Below, in pieces: positions 47,392 through 57,326 of a stretch of 64,000 nt of DNA. The notes beneath the pieces were generated by a model. It was not told where the DNA came from. It saw nothing but the letters and a program-made list of their open reading frames with translations, and made no database searches. The stretch is from Corynebacterium jeikeium. GTDB lineage: Bacteria > Actinomycetota > Actinomycetes > Mycobacteriales > Mycobacteriaceae. The position numbers were made by a program, and so were the translations under genes. The DNA is taken from contig NZ_JFCQ01000001.1 of the NCBI RefSeq assembly GCF_000738265.1, forward strand, positions 372,001 to 436,000, given 5' to 3'. The first letter of the stretch is position 1, and every line of letters begins with the position of its first letter.

Positions 47392-47586
47392 GTGACGGAA
47401 TTTCAGGTGATCAAGGGCAACCCGGACGAGGTAGAGACCCGGGCGCTGCAACTCATCGTTGACGACCTGGCCACGGAGGCCGAGGCACTGCGCAACGCGA
47501 AGCCCGATACGCGCGGGCACTACGGGCGCGGGGTGCTACACGGCAACCCGGGCGCGTTCCGCAATCCGCGGATGCCGCGGGGCTAG
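47392..47586 (+). CDS. accE: Acyl-CoA carboxylase epsilon-like subunit (AccE)
   Basis: 64 residues beginning TEFQVIKGNPDEVETRALQLI, the hallmark of the small actinobacterial epsilon subunit. GTG start with GGAGGAAGC directly upstream. The epsilon subunit stabilises AccA3-AccD complexes in mycobacteria and streptomycetes. The C-terminus is rich in Gly, Arg and Asn. Follows accD by 10 bases and precedes maf by 3. Confidence 0.85.
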   Translation: MTEFQVIKGNPDEVETRALQLIVDDLATEAEALRNAKPDTRGHYGRGVLHGNPGAFRNPRMPRG

Positions 47587-47589
47587 GGC

Positions 47590-48174
47590 ATGCAGCTCAC
47601 GCTGGCTAGCACCTCGCCCGCGCGCGAGAAGGTATTGAACGCCGCCGGAGTGTACCCGCGCAAGGTCTCCCCCGGTGTGGACGAAGAAGCCGCCGTGGCG
47701 GGACTCGTGAACCCTACCCCGGCGGACTATGTGCAGCACCTAGCCACCGCAAAGGCGCGGGCGGTCGAGGGAGAGCTGGTGCTGGGCGGCGACAGCATGC
47801 TGCTCATCGACGGCGAGCTGCAAGGCAAGCCGCACACGCGCGAAGAGACGGTGCGACGGTGGCGCCAGCAGCGCGGGAAACGCGCGGAGCTGATCACTGG
47901 GCATGCTCTTATCGACGCCGCCTCGGGCCAGATCTACGAGGAGGTTGTCGCCACACAGATCCAGTTCGCCGACGTGTCCGATCGCGCCATCGAGGCGTAC
48001 GCGGCCACCGGCGAGCCGCTGGAGTGCGCCGGAGCCTTCACCCTGGAGGCGCTCGGCGGGTGGTTCATCGAAAGCATCGACGGGCACCCATCGGCCGTGA
48101 TCGGGTTATCGCTGCCCGCCCTACGGCGGGGGCTGGCGCACTTCGGATACGACTTTTCCGACCTCTGGGGCTAG
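47590..48174 (+). CDS. maf: Maf-family nucleoside triphosphate pyrophosphatase
   Basis: 194 residues. TLASTSPAREKVLNAAG near the start is the Maf substrate loop, and GGDSMLLIDGEL and ITGHALI follow. Maf proteins hydrolyse non-canonical NTPs (dTTP/UTP-type or m7GTP-type). Located after accE in other actinobacteria too. Its last four bases overlap the convergent prpC. Confidence 0.9.
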   Translation: MQLTLASTSPAREKVLNAAGVYPRKVSPGVDEEAAVAGLVNPTPADYVQHLATAKARAVEGELVLGGDSMLLIDGELQGKPHTREETVRRWRQQRGKRAELITGHALIDAASGQIYEEVVATQIQFADVSDRAIEAYAATGEPLECAGAFTLEALGGWFIESIDGHPSAVIGLSLPALRRGLAHFGYDFSDLWG

Positions 48175-49403
48175 TCGGCCTTGACGGCACGCTGCTCCGG
48201 GCCGACGTAGCTGGATAGCGGGCGGATCAGGGCGTTGTCGGCGTTCTGCTCCACAATGTGAGCGGTCCAGCCGACGACGCGGGCCATGACAAAGATCGGG
48301 GTGAAGAACGGGATGTCGATACCCAGCATGTAGTAGGTCGGACCCGCCGGGAAATCCAGGTTCGGCTGGATGCCGGTGCGCTGGTCCATGGCCTTCTGCA
48401 TGTTGTCGTACATCTCCACCCAGCGCTGGCCGTCGTGGTTGGCGGCGGTGCGGCGCATGGCGGCCTCCATGGTGGGCACGCGCGAGTCGCCCTTCTTGTA
48501 CACGCGGTGGCCGAAGCCCATGATCTTGTTCTTCGCGTCGCACTGGTCCAGCACCCACTGCTCAGCGGCAGCCGGATCCTCGACGGCGAGGAAGTTGTGC
48601 ATCACGGCCTCGTTCGCGCCACCATGCAGCGGACCCTTGAGGGCGCCGATGGCGCCGGTGACGGCAGAGTAGACGTCGCTCATGGTGGAGCTGATCACGC
48701 GGCCGGTGAAGGTGGAGGCGTTGAAGCCATGCTCCGCGTACAGGGTGAGGGACTGGTCGAAGGCCTCCACGTCGTCACGGTTGTTGGCGGGGCTGTCCTC
48801 GCCGTCGCCGAAGCACATGTACAGGAAGTTCTCCGCGATATCCCGGTCGCGGGACGGCGCAATGTATCCCAGGTTCTTACGTCGGCGCAGGTCATAGGCG
48901 ATGATCGTCGGCAGCTTGGCCAGCAGGGTCAACCCGGTGCGGCGCACCGCATCGGAGCTCCGGTCGTGCGAGTTCAGGTCCTCCGTGCCGAACACGCTGA
49001 CCGCCGTGCGTAGCACGTCCATGGGGTGGGCGGTCTTCGGCAGAGAGTTGATGAGATCCAGCATGCTGCGGTCGATGGGGCGCAGGGCACGCTCGCGCTG
49101 CCGGAACTGCTCGAGCTCCCGGAAGTCCGGTAGTTCGCCGTTCCACAGCAGGTAGGCGACGTCCTCGAAGGTGCAGTGTTCTGCCAGCTCCTCGACGGGG
49201 TAACCCCGGTAGGTCAGGGAGTTGGTCTCGGGGTTCACCTTGGAGACGGCCGAGGTATCCACCACCACGCCGTTGAGACCCTTGTTGATGTTCTTGTCGG
49301 TGCCGGTGGCGTTGGAGGTCTTGCTGGACTGGGCGCGCGGGGTGGTGAAGTCGGTACGTCCGCGGTCGAAGGGAGCGTTGGAAACCTTGATTGGATCGGT
49401 CAT
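48171..49403 (-). CDS. prpC: 2-methylcitrate synthase / citrate synthase-like
   Basis: 410 residues from the ATG at 49403 (AAAGGACC upstream). The citrate-synthase signature GFGHRVYKKGDSR, the active-site GGANEAVMHNF and the catalytic Asp in PAGPTYYMLGIDIPFFTPIFVMAR are present. Context with prpD favours methylcitrate synthase over the TCA enzyme. Length fits this class. Confidence 0.92.
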   Translation of the reverse strand: MTDPIKVSNAPFDRGRTDFTTPRAQSSKTSNATGTDKNINKGLNGVVVDTSAVSKVNPETNSLTYRGYPVEELAEHCTFEDVAYLLWNGELPDFRELEQFRQRERALRPIDRSMLDLINSLPKTAHPMDVLRTAVSVFGTEDLNSHDRSSDAVRRTGLTLLAKLPTIIAYDLRRRKNLGYIAPSRDRDIAENFLYMCFGDGEDSPANNRDDVEAFDQSLTLYAEHGFNASTFTGRVISSTMSDVYSAVTGAIGALKGPLHGGANEAVMHNFLAVEDPAAAEQWVLDQCDAKNKIMGFGHRVYKKGDSRVPTMEAAMRRTAANHDGQRWVEMYDNMQKAMDQRTGIQPNLDFPAGPTYYMLGIDIPFFTPIFVMARVVGWTAHIVEQNADNALIRPLSSYVGPEQRAVKAD

Positions 49404-49419
49404 GGTGAGTGGTCCTTTC

Positions 49420-50916
49420 TTAGAAAATACCGCCGGGGATCTGTGGTGCGCGGGCCAGCACATCGTCGCTGACCACGAGGTTCAGCTGGCCGAGCTCGCC
49501 GGGGGCCAGGTCCGCGGTGGCCTCGGCCACAGCAAGGAAGCGATCCTGCTCGGCCTCGTCCACCACGCCCTCGGCCAGGGTGCGGAACTTGTTGATGTAG
49601 TCGGCGCGGCCGAACGGGCGGGCGCCCAGCGGGTGAGCGTCGGCCACGGCCAACTCATCGACGATCTCGGTGCCGTCGCGCAGAGTGACCACCGCCTTGC
49701 AGCCAAAGGCCTTCTCGGCCGGGTCGGTGGAGTGGTAGCGACGGGTCCACTCCGGATCCTCCACGGTGGAGATCTTGTGCCACAGCTCCACGGTCTCCGG
49801 GCGCTGAGCGCGCTCAGGGGCGTAGGAGCGCTCGTGGTGCCACTCGCCGTCCTCCAGAGCGACGGCGAAGATGTACATCACGGAGTGATCCAACGTTTCG
49901 CGCGAAGCCTTCGGATCGAACTTCTGCGGATCGTTCGAGCCCGTGCCGATCACGTAGTGAGTGTGGTGGCTGGTGTGCAGCACGATGCTTTCCACCTGAC
50001 TGAGATCCCCGATCTTGTCCCGCATACGACGAGCCAGGTCGATCGGCGCCTGGGACTGGTACTCCGCGGAGTGCTCCTTGGTGTAGGTATCCAGGATCGC
50101 CCGCTTCGGCTCCCCCGCCTCCGGCAGCGGCACCACGTAGTGGGCATCCGGGCCGTCCAGCAGCCAAGCGATCACACCGTCCTCGCCCTCCCAAATCGGA
50201 GCCGGGGCGCCCTCGCCGCGCATGGCTCGATCCACGGCCTCCACCGCCATCTTTCCAGCGAACGCGGGCGCGTGAGCCTTCCACGAACTGATGAGCCCCT
50301 TGCGGGACTGGCGCGTCGCCGTAGTGGTGTGCAGGGCCTGACCGACGGCCTGGTAGATCACCTGCGGGTCCAGGCGCAACAGCGTGCCGATGCCCGCGGC
50401 CGCGGAAGGCCCCAGGTGCGCCACGTGGTCGATCTTGTGCTTGTGCAGGGAAATTCCCTTAACCAGGTCCACCTGAATCTCGTAGCCGGTGGCGATGCCG
50501 CGGATCAGATCGCGCCCGCCCAGCCCGCGCGCCTGCGCTACGGCCAAGATCGGGGGAATGTTGTCACCTGGGTGGGAGTACTCGGCGGCCAGGAACGTAT
50601 CGTGAAAATCCAGCTCGCGCACCGCTACCCCGTTGGCCCAGGCGGCCCATTCGGGGGAGACGGTGGCGTCCGTACCAAAAACAGCGCTGGGCCCAGAGTG
50701 GCACAGCGCTTGGGTGCGCGCCGATGTGACGGGGCGGCGCATGAGGGAGGCGGCAGCGACGGCCGCGTTATCGATGATGCGGTTGACCACCATGTCCGCG
50801 GTGTCTTGCGGCACCTCGACCGGGTCGGCGGCGACCTGCGCGACCTTCCATGCGAGGTGCTCTTCCTGCGGAAAGTCGTCGGCCGAGGGGTGGACGCGAA
50901 CGTCGTGGTTAATCAT
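49420..50916 (-). CDS. prpD: 2-methylcitrate dehydratase (MmgE/PrpD family)
   Basis: 498 residues. The MmgE/PrpD fold is visible in [60 protein letters not shown] and [17 protein letters not shown]. It dehydrates 2-methylcitrate in propionate breakdown. It is followed by prpC after 16 bases; no prpB lies between or beside them. The upstream AAAGGA is 14 bases from the ATG, so the start could be slightly further in. Confidence 0.92.
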   Translation of the reverse strand: MINHDVRVHPSADDFPQEEHLAWKVAQVAADPVEVPQDTADMVVNRIIDNAAVAAASLMRRPVTSARTQALCHSGPSAVFGTDATVSPEWAAWANGVAVRELDFHDTFLAAEYSHPGDNIPPILAVAQARGLGGRDLIRGIATGYEIQVDLVKGISLHKHKIDHVAHLGPSAAAGIGTLLRLDPQVIYQAVGQALHTTTATRQSRKGLISSWKAHAPAFAGKMAVEAVDRAMRGEGAPAPIWEGEDGVIAWLLDGPDAHYVVPLPEAGEPKRAILDTYTKEHSAEYQSQAPIDLARRMRDKIGDLSQVESIVLHTSHHTHYVIGTGSNDPQKFDPKASRETLDHSVMYIFAVALEDGEWHHERSYAPERAQRPETVELWHKISTVEDPEWTRRYHSTDPAEKAFGCKAVVTLRDGTEIVDELAVADAHPLGARPFGRADYINKFRTLAEGVVDEAEQDRFLAVAEATADLAPGELGQLNLVVSDDVLARAPQIPGGIF

Positions 50917-51013
50917 CGCGGGGGTTAGATCCTTTCGGAGATTGAGGACGTGATGCGCCTCACTCTAACGCCCCGCGACGGGTTATGTAGTTAAACAAAT
51001 ATTTTTTGACGCC

Positions 51014-51037
51014 AAAAACGTCAGTGTTGCGCTGACG
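51014..51037 (-). terminator. Intrinsic terminator after the ATP-grasp-like gene
   Basis: On the minus strand CGTCAG-CGCAACA-CTGACG is followed by TTTTT, 3 bases past the gene's stop. Just downstream, part of the same arm can instead pair as TGACG...CGTCA (51007-51023), so two mutually exclusive hairpins are possible. Confidence 0.65.
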
Positions 51038-51040
51038 CGC

Positions 51041-52105
51041 TTAGGCGTGCTTTGCCTCTACGCGCTTAATGGCCTCTTCGGCCACCAGCTGCTGGATACC
51101 CATGTCCAGCTCGGAGGTGAAGCCCACGCAGGAGCAGTTGATCTCACCCAGGACGTAGGTGTCCTCGCCAGTCTCGTCGTCATCGGCCAGCATGAAGTCG
51201 GCGGTCCAGATCAGCGGGATGTTGTCGCCACCCAGCTTCTCGGCAATAACCGGGCGAGCCTCGGCGAACATGTCGACCAGGTCCTGCCACTCCTCCGGCT
51301 TCTGGTAGGTGTACTTTGCGCCAGAGAACAGGGTTGCGGAGAACGCATCGCCACCCTCGGCCGGCTTCTTGTGAACCACGAACACCGGGTGCGGGCCGAC
51401 CAGCAGGATGCGGATCTCGCCCTCGACGATGCGCGGCATGAAGCGCATGTCCACCAGCATGCCGTTGTCGCCCACGATGTACTGGTCGCAGAAGTCCATG
51501 AACTCGCCCAGCTCGCGAACCTCGGTGTGGTTGTCGACAGCTTCGGTGCACTTCAGCTTCGTGTCCAGCGGCAGAGCCGTACCCGGCTCGACGGTTTCGG
51601 CCAGCTGCTTGTCTTCCAGCTGCACGCGCCAGATGCCCGAGCCGGTGGAGCCGCGGTTCTGCTTCAACACACGCTCACCATAGGACAGGGAGGTCGGGAA
51701 GGTCTTGTGGAAGGAATCGACGTCGTAGTAGGCAGCGGTATCGTCCGGCACCAGATCGGTGTCGTTCAGCTTCACCAGCGCATCCTTCGCACCGTAGGCC
51801 ATCATCTCGGCCGGGGTGGACATACCAACCAGGCCGGCTTCCTCCGTCAGCTTGGTCAGCATGTCGAAGTAGCCCTTTTCGCCACCGGGAATGTGGCCTG
51901 GGTTGACGCGGGAAATGTAAGCGTCGTACTTAGCGGCAACGTCTTCGTAGATCTCGTTGGTCTTCTCCGGGTCGAAGTAGACAACCTCGGCACCCCAGCC
52001 CTTCTCGCGGATAGCCTCGACGATCGGCATCGTGTCGCGGCGGTGGCCGTCCTCACCCTTGTCGTTTCCGCCCTGAACCTCAAAGACAACAATGTTCTTG
52101 TGCAC
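51041..52105 (-). CDS. ATP-grasp-like protein (Cj0069-type family)
   Basis: 354 residues. The layout (an N-terminal Rossmann-like part with VVYFDPEKTNEIYEDV, a central KQNRGSTGSGIWRVQLEDK, then VDMRFMPRIVEGEIRILLVGPHPV and a C-terminal TADFMLADDDETGEDTYVLGEINCSCVG) resembles ATP-grasp carboxylate-amine ligases. The GEINCSC metal-site region supports this. Substrate unknown. The GTG start has AGGGGAAA upstream. It is divergent from sseA across 150 bases. Confidence 0.7.
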   Translation of the reverse strand: MHKNIVVFEVQGGNDKGEDGHRRDTMPIVEAIREKGWGAEVVYFDPEKTNEIYEDVAAKYDAYISRVNPGHIPGGEKGYFDMLTKLTEEAGLVGMSTPAEMMAYGAKDALVKLNDTDLVPDDTAAYYDVDSFHKTFPTSLSYGERVLKQNRGSTGSGIWRVQLEDKQLAETVEPGTALPLDTKLKCTEAVDNHTEVRELGEFMDFCDQYIVGDNGMLVDMRFMPRIVEGEIRILLVGPHPVFVVHKKPAEGGDAFSATLFSGAKYTYQKPEEWQDLVDMFAEARPVIAEKLGGDNIPLIWTADFMLADDDETGEDTYVLGEINCSCVGFTSELDMGIQQLVAEEAIKRVEAKHA

Positions 52106-52207
52106 GGTTTCCCCTAGCTCTGGAAGTAAAAATACAGTGCGTGTGGCCTTGTCTGACCAACACCTTCAATTCTACGACCACTCGGCCCGCACGGCAGTGG
52201 AAGAAAG

Positions 52208-52223
52208 GCGCCTCATAAGGCGC
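52208..52223. repeat. Inverted repeat overlapping the sseA promoter region
   Basis: GCGCCT-CATA-AGGCGC is a perfect 6-bp stem. TAGACT (52224-52229) follows directly and could be a -10 for sseA, so the repeat would cover the spacer or -35 region. No T-run. Confidence 0.35.
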
Positions 52224-52255
52224 TAGACTTTCAAACGATCGAAAGGCAGGTATTT

Positions 52256-53122
52256 ATGGGAATCGAATTCGACCCCAGCCCTCAGCTCCAGCAGTACGCG
52301 CACCCAAACAAGCTGGTCACGAACGCTTGGCTCGGCGCCAAGCTAGGAACCCCCGGACTGAAGGTCGTCGAGGTGGACGCGGATTCGCTGCTCTACGATA
52401 TTGGTCACATTCCTACCGCCGTGCGGGTCAAGTGGTACGAAAACCTCTCGGACCCTGTGTGGCGCGACCTTATTGGCTCCAAGGAGTTCGAGGAACTCAT
52501 GGATCGCCTGGGCATCACGCGGGAGGACACCGTGGTGTTTTACGGCGACCACGCCAACCTGTGGGCCGTTTACGCACTATGGGTTTTCGAGCTTTTCGGC
52601 CACCCGGACGTGCGCATCTTGGATGGCGGACGCGATGCCTGGATGCAGGAGGAACGCGAAATCTCCTATGCCGTCGATGACATCCCGCAGCAGCCCGGCT
52701 ACTCCGTGGCCTCCCGCCGTAACGATCACACCCACCGCATCTTCGTCGATGAGCTGCGCACGAAGTTCGAAGGCTGCCAGATCATCGACCTGCGCGATGC
52801 CGAAGAGTACACCGGCGAAGTAACCCTGCCCGGCTACCCGATCCGCCGCAATGGCCACGTCCCGGGAGCCGTCAACCACCGCGCCGATTCGTCGCTTCTG
52901 GCGAATTCCCGTTTCTGCTCCGCGGAAGCAATCGAGGCCAACCACAATGGCCTGGGGCTGGATCCCACCCGCCCCACCGTTGTCTACTGCAACAACGGAG
53001 CCCGCGCAGCCCTGGAGTGGTTCGTTCTGCGTTTCCTGCTGGGATGGGAGGACGTGCGCGTCTACGATGGCTCGTGGATCGAATGGGGAAACATGATGCG
53101 CGTGCCCATCGAGCGCGGTTAA
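52256..53122 (+). CDS. sseA: Thiosulfate sulfurtransferase (rhodanese), SseA
   Basis: 288 residues forming two rhodanese domains. The C-terminal active loop is CNNGARAA with catalytic Cys245; the N-terminal domain lacks a cysteine at the corresponding place, as in other tandem rhodaneses. It moves sulfane sulfur to acceptors such as cyanide or thiols. AAAGGCAGG precedes the ATG. It sits immediately upstream of accBC as in mycobacteria. Confidence 0.93.
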   Translation: MGIEFDPSPQLQQYAHPNKLVTNAWLGAKLGTPGLKVVEVDADSLLYDIGHIPTAVRVKWYENLSDPVWRDLIGSKEFEELMDRLGITREDTVVFYGDHANLWAVYALWVFELFGHPDVRILDGGRDAWMQEEREISYAVDDIPQQPGYSVASRRNDHTHRIFVDELRTKFEGCQIIDLRDAEEYTGEVTLPGYPIRRNGHVPGAVNHRADSSLLANSRFCSAEAIEANHNGLGLDPTRPTVVYCNNGARAALEWFVLRFLLGWEDVRVYDGSWIEWGNMMRVPIERG

Positions 53123-53178
53123 GTGGGCAGTGTAGCCTCATTAACTAACCCCTAACTATTGACCCGAAAGGATTGCCC

Positions 53179-54978
53179 GTGACTTCCAGCACCGCTGCCC
53201 CCTTGACGAAGGTACTGATCGCCAATCGTGGCGAGATTGCAGTACGCGTCATCCGGGCTGCGCGCGACGAGGGCATCGCTACCGTTGCCGTTTATGCAGA
53301 TCCGGACGCGGAGGCGCCTTTTGTACGCATGGCCGACGAGGCACTGGCTCTGAACGGCCAGACCTCGGCGGAAACCTACCTGGACATCGACAAGATCCTC
53401 GCCGCCGCGAAGAAGTCCGGCGCCGACGCAGTTCACCCGGGCTACGGCTTCCTTTCCGAAAACGCCGATTTCGCGCAGGCAGTCATCGATGCGGGTCTGA
53501 ACTGGATCGGCCCGCCCCCGGAGGCCATCCGCAAGCTCGGAGACAAGGTCACGGCGCGCAATATTGCTCTTATTGTTGACGCCCCTATGACTCCGGGAAC
53601 TAAGGAACCCGTCGCGGATGCCGCAGAGGTCACCGCCTTCGCGGAGCGCCACGGACTTCCGATTGCCATCAAGGCCGCATTCGGCGGCGGTGGACGTGGC
53701 ATGAAGGTCGCCTACACGATGGACGAGATCCCCGGCCTCTTCGAGTCTGCAACTCGTGAAGCCATCACCGCTTTCGGCCGCGGCGAGTGCTTTGTGGAGC
53801 GTTACCTGGATCGCGCCCGCCACGTTGAGGCGCAGGTGGTGGCCGATAAGCACGGCAACGTCGTGGTCGCCTCCACCCGCGATTGCTCCGCCCAGCGGCG
53901 CTTCCAGAAACTGATCGAGGAAGCCCCAGCGCCGTTCCTTAGCGACGAGCAGAACGAGCGCATCTACTCGTCTGCAAAGGCCATCTGCCGCGAGGCCGGC
54001 TACTACGGTGCGGGCACGGTGGAGTACCTGGTGGGGTCCGACGGGCTGATCAGCTTCCTGGAGGTCAACACCCGACTGCAGGTGGAGCACCCTGTGACCG
54101 AGCAGGTCACTGGCTGGGACCTGGTGCGCGAGCAGTTCCGCATCGCCCGCGGTGAGGAGCTGTCGCGCACGGAGGATCCGGAGATCCACGGCCACTCGAT
54201 CGAATACCGCATCAACGGCGAGGATCCGACCAATAACTTCATGCCCGCACCGGGGCGCATCCAGGCCTATCGGGAACCCACCGGCCCCGGCGTACGCATG
54301 GATTCCGGCATTGAAACCGGCGCGGTCGTCGGCGGGCAGTTCGACTCTATGCTGGCCAAGCTCATCGTCACCGGCGCAGATCGCACCGAGGCGATCCAGC
54401 GCTCGCGACGGGCTCTGGAGGAGTACCTCGTTGAAGGCATCCCTACCGTGATCCCCTTCCACCTGGCTGCGCTGAACGACCCCGCCTTCGTCGCCGAAGA
54501 CGGCGATTACCGCGTTTACACGCGCTGGATCGAAGAGGAATGGGACAACCAACTGCCCGCCTACGAAGAGCCTCTCGCGGCACCCGCCGAAGGGGCGCTG
54601 CCGAAGGAGAAGCTGGTCGTCGAGGTCGACGGCCGTCGCGTAGAGGTCATGGTGCCGGGTGAAATCCTGGCGGGCCGGGGCTCGGTTAGCCGCGCCAAGA
54701 AGCGCCGCGCCAACGCCGCGGACATCGCAATCACCGGCGACACGGTGGCCTCCCCGATGCAGGGCACTGTCATCAAGGTAGAAGTCTCCGAAGGCGACCA
54801 GGTGGCAGAGGGCGATGTCTTGCTGGTGCTCGAAGCTATGAAGATGGAGAACGCCGTCAAGGCGCACAAGGCCGGTGTGGTTGAGTCGCTGAGCGTCGGA
54901 AACGGCGATGGCGTCACAAAGAATCAAGCACTAATGGAGCTGAAGGACGACAGCTCTACTGATAATGTCGCAGAATAA
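53179..54978 (+). CDS. accBC: Acyl-CoA carboxylase alpha chain: biotin carboxylase plus BCCP
   Basis: 599 residues from the GTG at 53179 (AAAGGA upstream; a TTG six bases earlier is also in frame). N-terminal biotin carboxylase domain with [17 protein letters not shown], the ATP-grasp loop [14 protein letters not shown] and the metal motif [10 protein letters not shown], a linker, then a BCCP domain with the biotinylation site EAMKMEN (Lys at about 555). It supplies carboxybiotin to AccD partners for malonyl-CoA and mycolate synthesis. BirA, encoded near by, modifies it. Confidence 0.96.
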   Translation: MTSSTAAPLTKVLIANRGEIAVRVIRAARDEGIATVAVYADPDAEAPFVRMADEALALNGQTSAETYLDIDKILAAAKKSGADAVHPGYGFLSENADFAQAVIDAGLNWIGPPPEAIRKLGDKVTARNIALIVDAPMTPGTKEPVADAAEVTAFAERHGLPIAIKAAFGGGGRGMKVAYTMDEIPGLFESATREAITAFGRGECFVERYLDRARHVEAQVVADKHGNVVVASTRDCSAQRRFQKLIEEAPAPFLSDEQNERIYSSAKAICREAGYYGAGTVEYLVGSDGLISFLEVNTRLQVEHPVTEQVTGWDLVREQFRIARGEELSRTEDPEIHGHSIEYRINGEDPTNNFMPAPGRIQAYREPTGPGVRMDSGIETGAVVGGQFDSMLAKLIVTGADRTEAIQRSRRALEEYLVEGIPTVIPFHLAALNDPAFVAEDGDYRVYTRWIEEEWDNQLPAYEEPLAAPAEGALPKEKLVVEVDGRRVEVMVPGEILAGRGSVSRAKKRRANAADIAITGDTVASPMQGTVIKVEVSEGDQVAEGDVLLVLEAMKMENAVKAHKAGVVESLSVGNGDGVTKNQALMELKDDSSTDNVAE

Positions 54979-55004
54979 ATAATCGAAAAAAGAAGGTAGC
55001 CACT

Positions 55005-55616
55005 ATGACGCACCGCAATGTCGACAACGCCCCCGAGCAGAAGAAAACCTCGAAGAGCATGCTCTTCCTGGGGCTCGGTCTGCTGATCGTCGCGCTAATC
55101 ACCGCCATCGTCTCCCTGGTGGGGGTCAAAGACTTCGGAAAGGGCTACGACGTTAAGGCAGGCAAAGAGTACTTCCTGCTAGCCGACGAAGATGCGCTGA
55201 ACGCCCGACAGTGCAGCCTGGTCGACGAGAGCGGCAAGGAAATGACCGACCGCATCGAGACCGCGGAGCTGAAGTTCAACGCGGATGATCTGGAGATCTC
55301 CGATGTATCGCTGCCGCTGACCAAGAACAAGGGCGTGTACACCTCCATCAAGTTCACCGAGGACGTCTCGAAGGTCAAGTACACCTGCGACGCGGGCACC
55401 ATCTACATCTCCAAGTACTCCTCCGGCACCCTGCAGGCGCTGCGCTGGGTAACCATGCTGTGTGGCGCTGCAGGCGTGGCCATCCTGATTCTGGCGGCGT
55501 TTGCGAGCCAGCGTAAAAAGGCTCCGACTGAGGCCGCGGAGAAAACCGATGCAGACCTGGAGGAAAACGCCGACCTGGACGAAGCCGCCGAGTACACCGA
55601 GAACACAGAAGACTAA
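55005..55616 (+). CDS. Two-helix membrane protein of unknown function
   Basis: 203 residues. TM1 at about 18-40 (LFLGLGLLIVALITAIVSLVG), an outer domain of about 95 residues with two cysteines (RQCSLV and KYTCDAG) that could pair, TM2 at about 147-169 (WVTMLCGAAGVAILILAAFA) and an acidic cytoplasmic tail. AGAAGG precedes the ATG. The stop abuts the glpK start, so the two are probably in one transcript with accBC. No domain recognised. Confidence 0.75.
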   Translation: MTHRNVDNAPEQKKTSKSMLFLGLGLLIVALITAIVSLVGVKDFGKGYDVKAGKEYFLLADEDALNARQCSLVDESGKEMTDRIETAELKFNADDLEISDVSLPLTKNKGVYTSIKFTEDVSKVKYTCDAGTIYISKYSSGTLQALRWVTMLCGAAGVAILILAAFASQRKKAPTEAAEKTDADLEENADLDEAAEYTENTED

Positions 55617-57203
55617 GTGGTAGAGAACCTCACGAATCAGCTCACCGGAACCTTGGCAAAGTGGAAAAGCTCCAAACGGGGCTATGTGCTGGCGCTCGAC
55701 CAGGGGACTACCTCTACCCGCTGCATCATCTTCGATGCCCATGGAAAGATCGCGAGTTCCAGCCATATGGAGCATCGGCAGATCTTCCCGCGGCCAGGCT
55801 GGGTAGAACACGACCCGGAAGAGATCCGGCGCAACATGCGGCGTGTCATGGCGGACGCCGCAGCATCCAGCGACATACCGGTGGAAGAAATCGCCGCGGT
55901 GGGCATCACCAATCAGCGCGAAACCACCGTCGTGTGGGATCGCACCACCGGCAAGCCCATCTACAACGCAATCGTCTGGCAGGACACGCGCACCGACGAG
56001 ATTGTGAATGCCCTCAGCGAAGAGCAAAAGGCCATGATCTCCGAACGCACCGGGCTCAACGCCTCTACCTACTTCGCCGGGCCGAAGATCCGGTGGATCC
56101 TGGATAACGTCGACGGCGCCCGCGAAAAGGCCGAACGCGGGGAGCTGGCCTTCGGCACCATTGACTCGTGGCTCGTCTGGGAACTCACCCGCCGCTCCCA
56201 CAAGAAATCCAAAGCGGGGCGTGCCGGTAATGCCCGGCACGTCACCGACGTGACTAACGCCTCCCGCACGATGCTGATGGATCTGCGGACACAGACGTGG
56301 GATCCGGAACTGTGCGAGATGCTGGGCATTCCCCAGTCCATGCTGCCGGAGATCGTGAGTTCCTCCGAGGTGATCGGCAAGGTACGCCGCAGCGGGCCAG
56401 TCCAGGGCGTGCCGATCGCCGGCATCCTTGGCGACCAGCAGGCCGCCGCCTTCGGCCAAGTGTGCTTTAGCCAGGGCGAGGCCAAAAACACCTACGGCAC
56501 CGGCAACTTCCTGCTGCTCAACACCGGCACCGAACCACAGTGGTCCGAGCACGGATTGATCACCACCGTCGCCTACCGGCTGGGCAACCAGCCGGCGGTG
56601 TACGCCTTGGAGGGTTCCATCGCCGTGACCGGCTCGCTGGTGCAGTGGCTGCGGGATAACCTGGGCTTCTTCGACACTGCCGACGACATCGAACCGCTGG
56701 CACGCAGCGTGGAGGATAACGGCGGCTGCTACATCGTGCCCGCCTTCAGCGGGCTGCTTGCCCCGCACTGGCGCCCCGATGCCCGCGGCGTCATTGCCGG
56801 CCTGACACGCTACGTGACCAAGGCGCATATCGCCCGCGCAGCCCTCGAGGCCACCGCCTTCCAGACCCGCGAGGTAGTCGAGGCCATGAACGCGGATTCC
56901 AAGGTGGATCTGAAGAACCTGCGGGTCGACGGCGGCATGGTCGTGAACTCGCTATTGATGCAGTTCCAGGCCGACCAGCTGGAAGTACCCGTGACCGTTC
57001 CGGAGGTATCGGAGACCACGGCCCTCGGCGCGGCCTACGCCGCCGGACTGGCGGTTGGCTTCTACCAAGACCTCGAGGAGCTCAAGTCCTTGTGGCAGGA
57101 GGAAAAGACCTACTTCCCCGCAGGTGATCCGCAGGAGCGCGAAGTTGCGTACACGAAATGGAAGCGCGCAGTAGAGCGCACTTTCGACTGGTTCGACGGC
57201 TAG
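55617..57203 (+). CDS. glpK: Glycerol kinase
   Basis: 528 residues. The FGGY-type opening [14 protein letters not shown] is preceded by an N-terminal extension of about 20 residues from the GTG start. [32 protein letters not shown], and the FGGY signature region [13 protein letters not shown] with [18 protein letters not shown] follow. It makes sn-glycerol-3-phosphate. No glpF or glpD neighbour lies here, so uptake and oxidation genes are elsewhere. Confidence 0.95.
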   Translation: MVENLTNQLTGTLAKWKSSKRGYVLALDQGTTSTRCIIFDAHGKIASSSHMEHRQIFPRPGWVEHDPEEIRRNMRRVMADAAASSDIPVEEIAAVGITNQRETTVVWDRTTGKPIYNAIVWQDTRTDEIVNALSEEQKAMISERTGLNASTYFAGPKIRWILDNVDGAREKAERGELAFGTIDSWLVWELTRRSHKKSKAGRAGNARHVTDVTNASRTMLMDLRTQTWDPELCEMLGIPQSMLPEIVSSSEVIGKVRRSGPVQGVPIAGILGDQQAAAFGQVCFSQGEAKNTYGTGNFLLLNTGTEPQWSEHGLITTVAYRLGNQPAVYALEGSIAVTGSLVQWLRDNLGFFDTADDIEPLARSVEDNGGCYIVPAFSGLLAPHWRPDARGVIAGLTRYVTKAHIARAALEATAFQTREVVEAMNADSKVDLKNLRVDGGMVVNSLLMQFQADQLEVPVTVPEVSETTALGAAYAAGLAVGFYQDLEELKSLWQEEKTYFPAGDPQEREVAYTKWKRAVERTFDWFDG

Positions 57204-57326
57204 CCCGCTAGTGATACGGTTAGGAGTACGAACGAACCGTCTCGTAGGCACATCCGCATCTCCGACGTCGACCGCAGTAACGCGATCAGCACCCTCGGAG
57301 AGCACTTTGCCGACGGTCGCCTCACC

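Noticed and set aside
49222..50928. Open frame of 568 codons on the plus strand
   Set aside because: Antisense to prpD and the start of prpC. Composition is His/Val/Leu-rich with no family features.
53152..54927. Open frame of 591 codons on the minus strand
   Set aside because: Lies opposite accBC, which has full family motifs. High-GC third positions keep the antisense frame open; the translation has no motifs.
55179..56828. Open frame of 549 codons on the minus strand
   Set aside because: Antisense to glpK and the two-helix membrane protein gene.
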